From: Candidatus Liptonbacteria bacterium
Lineage (GTDB): Bacteria; Patescibacteriota; Minisyncoccia; UBA6257; 2-01-FULL-56-20
DNA: 51,054 nucleotides
Assembly (NCBI GenBank): GCA_016186635.1
Contig: JACPLI010000029.1
Location: forward strand, 1-51,054
Reading direction: 5' to 3'
Positions within the stretch are counted from its first letter, which is position 1. Each line of letters starts with the position of its first letter. Shown here piece after piece: positions 46,560 through 51,054 of the stretch. Under the pieces are notes generated by a model, which was given only the letters and a program-made list of their open reading frames with translations, was not told the origin of the DNA and searched no databases. Position numbers and translations under genes: made by a program.

Positions 46560-47102
46560 ATGGTCAGCGAGCAGAAGCCGTTTGAGGAAAAGAAGCGAGT
46601 TAACCTCGCCTACATTGATGAGGCAAACCTCGATAAAGCACTACGCAATCAGTTGAATTGGAAGCTTGATTATAAAAAGTTCCGCGTGTGGCTTACCGAA
46701 AAATATAAGGTTGAACGCGCGTACATTTTCATTGGTTTGATTCCCAAGTATAAAAACCTTTATAAATATTTTCAGGATTGCGGATTTAAACTTGCCTTCA
46801 AGGACGTAATTTATCAGAAAGGTGGCATGCCTAAGGGCAACTGCGATTCTGACTTGCTTATGCAGGCAAGTGTTGATTTTTACGAAGGCGATCTTGCAAA
46901 TGCCGTTCTTGTGGCGAGTGACGGAGATTACGCGCCGCTGGTGAAGTTACTGCATAGCAGGGGGCGGCTTGCAATAATACTTTCGCCGACCACGGTGGAG
47001 AAATGTTCGCTTCTCTTAAAAAGGACGGGAGCACCCATTGCGTACATAAACGATCAGCGCTCCATTTTGGAACTGAAAGAGCCCACAACTCTACTCCCCT
47101 AA
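46560..47102 (+). CDS. NYN (PIN-like) domain protein
   Basis: NLAYIDEANLDKAL, CDSDLLMQASVDFYEGDLANAVLVASDGDYAPLVKLL. Confidence 0.85.
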   Translation: MVSEQKPFEEKKRVNLAYIDEANLDKALRNQLNWKLDYKKFRVWLTEKYKVERAYIFIGLIPKYKNLYKYFQDCGFKLAFKDVIYQKGGMPKGNCDSDLLMQASVDFYEGDLANAVLVASDGDYAPLVKLLHSRGRLAIILSPTTVEKCSLLLKRTGAPIAYINDQRSILELKEPTTLLP

Positions 47103-47118
47103 AATGAAAAAGCCCCCG

Positions 47119-47136
47119 ATGCGGACGGAACCGCAT
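47119..47136 (+). promoter_or_regulatory. Hairpin with acggaa loop, copy 1
   Basis: atgcgg-acggaa-ccgcat. Confidence 0.5.
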
Positions 47137-47385
47137 AAGGGTCTCTTTCGTGGTGAATACTTGCATACTACACCTTGACTTGGAAAATGCAACAAGTGGA
47201 TAAATAAGCCCTATAGAACCTACATAATTCGACTTTATCCACAGCAGTTATTTCTTGCGGCAGTTTTTGAGTGAACTGCCGCTTTCCTTTTGTGAGGGCT
47301 TGTCTCGTGTCCCGCCGTGGCGGGATTTCGAGGGTTGTACCCCGTGGTTCCGCTCCGGCGGAACTTTACGGGGTGTGCCCCGAAG

Positions 47386-47428
47386 GAGGGGTCGGGAGGA
47401 AAGTATGAGGTTCCTCCCGTGTAGGAAA
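47386..47428 (+). repeat. 43-nt direct repeat, copy 2
   Basis: Identical to 45963-46005. Confidence 0.93.
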
Positions 47429-47555
47429 ACCGTCAGCAGGCGGAAGTTAGAAACCGTGGGTTTCTAAGGAGCCCCGAAAGTAGCGGGGCGACGGGTGTGG
47501 ATAACCAAACTCTTGACTTGATGGCGGAACGGGTAGAAAGTTAAAAGGTTGTAAT

Positions 47556-47846
47556 TTGAAAAATATCGGCTGCATATGCAAGGGCATGAGAGTAGGTGTT
47601 TTTGCAAATGCGGCTGATTGCAAAGGCAATAGGGGCGATGGAGCCGCAGAAACAACAAACAAAAGGGTTAAGAAGCCTATGAAACGTCAAACTCATCGAG
47701 CTGTGACGAAGGTCGCAGCGACTCATGCGGCAGTCATTGGCACCACCAAGGTGGCAGCGGAAACTCCAACTCATCAAGTTTCAACTGGCACGCCGATGGT
47801 GGCGACTAACGCACAATCCGGCACGGCTCGCACTGACGGCACCTAA
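47556..47846 (+). CDS. Thr/Ala-rich small hypothetical protein
   Basis: ORF track only. Confidence 0.3.
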   Translation: MKNIGCICKGMRVGVFANAADCKGNRGDGAAETTNKRVKKPMKRQTHRAVTKVAATHAAVIGTTKVAAETPTHQVSTGTPMVATNAQSGTARTDGT

Positions 47847-47869
47847 TCATAAGCCGAAAGTGTGAACTT

Positions 47870-47907
47870 GGGGGCAGTCCTTGCGACTTGCCCCCGTATT
47901 TTTTTGA
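47870..47907 (+). terminator. Rho-independent terminator
   Basis: gggggca...tgccccc-gtattttttt. Confidence 0.7.
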
Positions 47908-47962
47908 GAAGTATTTTTACGATTTATTGCATCCTTTTGTATACAGCGCTAGGATAGGAAGA

Positions 47963-48664
47963 ATGCAGGAAGGCCATCTTCACCCCATATCCCGCGCGAT
48001 TTTGGATATTCGCGCTATTTTTGCGGAAATCGGGTTTGAGGTGGCGATAGGACCGGAGCTCGAGACCGAGCACTATAATTTCGACGCATTGAATATCCCA
48101 AAAGAACATCCGGCGCGGGACATGCAGGACACGTTCTGGGTAAAACCGCTTTCCGCGCGGAAACTTTTGCGCACACATACCTCGCCGGTGCAGATTCGCT
48201 ACATGGAGAAAAAACTTGCGGCGGGAATTATGCCGCCGTATCGGGTAATTGTGCCGGGGAAAGTGTTTCGGAACGAAGCGACTGATGCGACGCACGAGGC
48301 GCAATTTTTTCAGGTGGAGGGATTATACGTGGATAAAAACGTATCGCTCGCGCATCTCAAGGGCACGCTACTCTATTTTTTCAAAAAGTTTTTTGGCGAC
48401 GATGTTGAGGTTCGTTTTCGCCCGAGCTTTTTTCCGTTCACCGAGCCGTCTGCGGAGGTTGACATGAAGTGGAAAGGCAAGTGGCTCGAGATGGCGGGGT
48501 CGGGGCTTGTGCATCCCAATGTGTTGCGCGCCGCCGGAGTGCCTGAAGGGTACACGGGGTTTGCCTTTGGTTGCAGCATTGACCGCCCCGTGATGCTCAA
48601 ATACGGCGTTACCGATATCCGCTATTTCTACAACGGGGATTTGCGGCTCGTAGACCAGTTTTAA
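47963..48664 (+). CDS. pheS: Phenylalanyl-tRNA synthetase alpha subunit (short)
   Basis: GHLHPISRAILDI, HTSPVQIRYM, GKVFRNEATDATHEAQFFQVEG; short N-terminus. Confidence 0.93.
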   Translation: MQEGHLHPISRAILDIRAIFAEIGFEVAIGPELETEHYNFDALNIPKEHPARDMQDTFWVKPLSARKLLRTHTSPVQIRYMEKKLAAGIMPPYRVIVPGKVFRNEATDATHEAQFFQVEGLYVDKNVSLAHLKGTLLYFFKKFFGDDVEVRFRPSFFPFTEPSAEVDMKWKGKWLEMAGSGLVHPNVLRAAGVPEGYTGFAFGCSIDRPVMLKYGVTDIRYFYNGDLRLVDQF

Positions 48665-48755
48665 CGGAGTAATCGCGAATAATGCGAATCAAGGCAAATA
48701 ATGCGAATGGCACTTCTTAATGAACAAGCTGCGGGGAAAGTTGGAGTATAAAAAG

Positions 48756-48795
48756 AAAGGCACCGCTTAAGGACGGAACCTTAAGAAATGCCTTT
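48756..48795 (+). promoter_or_regulatory. Hairpin with acggaa loop, copy 2, upstream of pheT
   Basis: aaaggca / cttaagg-acggaa-ccttaag / tgccttt. Confidence 0.6.
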
Positions 48796-48848
48796 CCCTA
48801 GAAATACATGATTATCTTATGTGAATTGTCTAATCTGTCAAGCGTCCT

Positions 48849-50837
48849 ATGTTGATATCGTACCAGTGGTTGCAAAGTTATTTTGAAGAAAAACTTCCGT
48901 CTCCGGAGAAGCTTGCGGAGTTTTTTACGTTTCACTTCTCGGAAGTGGAATCCCTCGACAGGTTCGATGGACTCACTGCAGGCAAGCTCGGGACAGGGGA
49001 TTGGATGTTCGATTTGAAGATTCTTCCCGACCGCGCCTGCTACGCCCTCTCGCATCGCGGTGTGGCGCGGGAAATTGCTGCGGTGTTGGGGAGAGAAATT
49101 ATGCTCCCGAAGTATGCGTCACCGGCGGTGGCGAGCACAGACAACCTTTCAATTGTGATTGAAGACAAGAATGATTGCGCCCGCTATATCGGGCGCCGTG
49201 TGGAGAATCTGAAAGTGGGCGAGTCGCGCCAGGAGCTCAAAGACTGGCTCGCGGCGATCGGCCAGCGTTCCATCAACAACGTGGTAGACGCGGCAAATTA
49301 TGTGATGTTCGATATGGGCCAGCCGCTCCACGCGTTTGACGCGGGGGTTGTGCGCGGCGCGGTGGTGGTGAGGCGGGCGAAGAAGGGCGAAAAAATTGAG
49401 CTCTTAAAGAGTGAGAAAATGGCTTCAGGGGGGATTCCCGCTGACTGGAGACGCACCGGTTTTTTGGATGAAAATACTTTGGTAATTGCTGATGATGAAG
49501 GGCTATTGGGTATTGCGGGCGTGAAGGGCGGGAAACGCGCGGGAGTGGGTCCCACGACGACGCGGTTGATTCTCGAGGCGGCGCACTTTAATCCGACACT
49601 GCTTCGCAAAACCTCGGAGCGGTTTGATTTACGCACCGATGCCTCAAAGCGATTCGAAAACAATCCTTCGGCGGCGCTTGCGGCAATTGCAATGCAGGAA
49701 TTTTCCGCACTGCTGGCAATGACATGTCCCGATGCAAAGTTCGGGGAAGTAGTAGATGAGTATCCTGCGCCGGAGGCGCCGCACGCCGTTGAGGTTCAAG
49801 TGGCAATGATTGAGGCGAAGCTTGGACTAAAACTTGGCGCCGAAGCTATTCGAGGAACGCTCGAGCGGTTGGGTATTGTGGTGTTGCAGAAGGGAAGCGG
49901 AACATTTACGCTTCAAATTCCGCCGGAGCGGCAGGATTTACGGATCCCCGAAGACATTGTGGAGGAGGTTGGGCGGCTCGTCGGGTACGACAAAATCCCC
50001 GCGACACTCCCGCCTTCGCCCCCGGAGGGCTACGGCGGGCAATGTCCGCCAAAGCAGTTCTATTGGGAGTGGCACATCCGCGCATTTTTGGTGGGCGAAG
50101 GATTCTCGGAAGTGATGACATCCTCGTTTTCCGAAAAAGGGGAAGTGGCAATCGAGAAACCGCTTGCGGAAGACAAAAAATATGCCAGGTCCCAGTTGCG
50201 CGGCTCTTTTGCCGCGGCGCTTGGTATGAACGCGCGGAATGCGCCGCTTTTCGGCGCGGATGAAGTGAGAATGTTTGAAATCGGGAAAGTCTTCCCCGCC
50301 TTCGCTAAAGCTACGGCGGGCAAGCCGGCCGCGGGAGAGCACACCGCGCTTGCAATCGGATATGCGGGACCTAAAAAGAAGGGGAAGGATATGGTCGCGG
50401 AAACGGTAAAAAAACTTTCCTCCCATCTTGGCGCGGAGCTCAAAGGCGAGACAAAAGAAGGCGTATTCGAGTGCGATCTCGATGCGGTTATAGAAAAACT
50501 TCCCGAGCCAAGGGAGTGGAACCTGAAAATTGAAAATTCGAAAATTGAACATTTCCGCCCGTTTTCCCAATATCCCTTCATCGTGCGCGACGTGGCGCTC
50601 TTTGTGCCCGCAGGGACAAAACCAGAGGCAATCCTGAAATGTATTCAAAAAGAGGCGGGGACGCTCGCGGTGCGCTCGTGGAAGTTCGACGAATTTGAAA
50701 AAGGCGGGAAGCAATCCTTCGCGTTCCGCATCGTATTCCAGTCGTTCGAGAAAACCTTGACCGACGCGGAAGCAAACGCAGTGATGGAGAAGATTTACGT
50801 GGTGCTCAAAAAGGAATTCCAGGCAGAGATCCGGTAG
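48849..50837 (+). CDS. pheT: Phenylalanyl-tRNA synthetase beta subunit
   Basis: Follows pheS; B3/B4, B5 and C-terminal ferredoxin-fold sequence FRIVFQSFEKTLTDAEANAVMEKI. Confidence 0.93.
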   Translation: MLISYQWLQSYFEEKLPSPEKLAEFFTFHFSEVESLDRFDGLTAGKLGTGDWMFDLKILPDRACYALSHRGVAREIAAVLGREIMLPKYASPAVASTDNLSIVIEDKNDCARYIGRRVENLKVGESRQELKDWLAAIGQRSINNVVDAANYVMFDMGQPLHAFDAGVVRGAVVVRRAKKGEKIELLKSEKMASGGIPADWRRTGFLDENTLVIADDEGLLGIAGVKGGKRAGVGPTTTRLILEAAHFNPTLLRKTSERFDLRTDASKRFENNPSAALAAIAMQEFSALLAMTCPDAKFGEVVDEYPAPEAPHAVEVQVAMIEAKLGLKLGAEAIRGTLERLGIVVLQKGSGTFTLQIPPERQDLRIPEDIVEEVGRLVGYDKIPATLPPSPPEGYGGQCPPKQFYWEWHIRAFLVGEGFSEVMTSSFSEKGEVAIEKPLAEDKKYARSQLRGSFAAALGMNARNAPLFGADEVRMFEIGKVFPAFAKATAGKPAAGEHTALAIGYAGPKKKGKDMVAETVKKLSSHLGAELKGETKEGVFECDLDAVIEKLPEPREWNLKIENSKIEHFRPFSQYPFIVRDVALFVPAGTKPEAILKCIQKEAGTLAVRSWKFDEFEKGGKQSFAFRIVFQSFEKTLTDAEANAVMEKIYVVLKKEFQAEIR

Positions 50838-50870
50838 CTCCTCTTCTTTTTCCTCCTCTGTTTTAACGAT

Positions 50871-50906
50871 TATCACTTTTCTCCGTACGTACGGAGAAAA
50901 GTGATA
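50871..50906. repeat. Perfect 36-bp palindrome after pheT
   Basis: tatcacttttctccgtac / gtacggagaaaagtgata. Confidence 0.9.
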
Positions 50907-51054
50907 TAGAAAATTTCAATGACGACTATAAAAAGAAGGGACTAGTACAGATGTTTGACCTTTTCTATGCTTAACTCGTGCCCCGCAAACTCATCAAAGG
51001 AAGCCGTCTCGGGAATCGGGATGTGCTGCGCCTCGTCCGCTTCTTCGTCCTCGA

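Noticed and set aside
49938-50876. 312-aa minus-strand ORF
   Set aside because: Antisense shadow of pheT.
1-51054. CRISPR array or cas genes
   Set aside because: No regularly spaced repeats and no Cas-like ORF in the provided track.

Overview
Gene-dense 51 kb bacterial chromosomal window. Compact genes, a short PheS, many palindromic intergenic repeats and a truncated-type IF-2 suggest a Candidate Phyla Radiation / Parcubacteria-like genome (inference). Housekeeping content: ThyX-like tandem protein, pyrE-pyrF-(membrane protein)-pyrD, pyrH, argH, adenosine deaminase, gyrB, secE-nusG, rpsR, glpX-fba, infB-rbfA, pheS-pheT, plus transporters, an ECF sigma operon, a NADAR protein, asparaginase and NUDIX. 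Strongest unusual signals: (1) tRNA-Ser(UGA) interrupted in its anticodon loop by about 169 nt that contains a complete tRNA-Ser(GGA); (2) a second locus where tRNA-Cys-like halves, each ending at CTG^CAAA with a 30-nt covarying twin hairpin, surround a GIY-YIG nuclease gene and an intact tRNA-Cys; (3) a Met-rich leader peptide with mutually exclusive antiterminator/terminator upstream of a SAM hydroxide adenosyltransferase-like gene, i.e. a candidate methionine attenuator; (4) a T-box antiterminator/terminator with no aminoacyl-tRNA synthetase downstream; (5) perfect 99-bp inverted repeats around a HAD hydrolase next to a serine recombinase that runs through tRNA-Ser(GCU); (6) single-gene units bounded on both sides by the same palindrome; (7) palindromic repeats inserted in frame in core genes. 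All calls are by reading; no database search or folding program was run.
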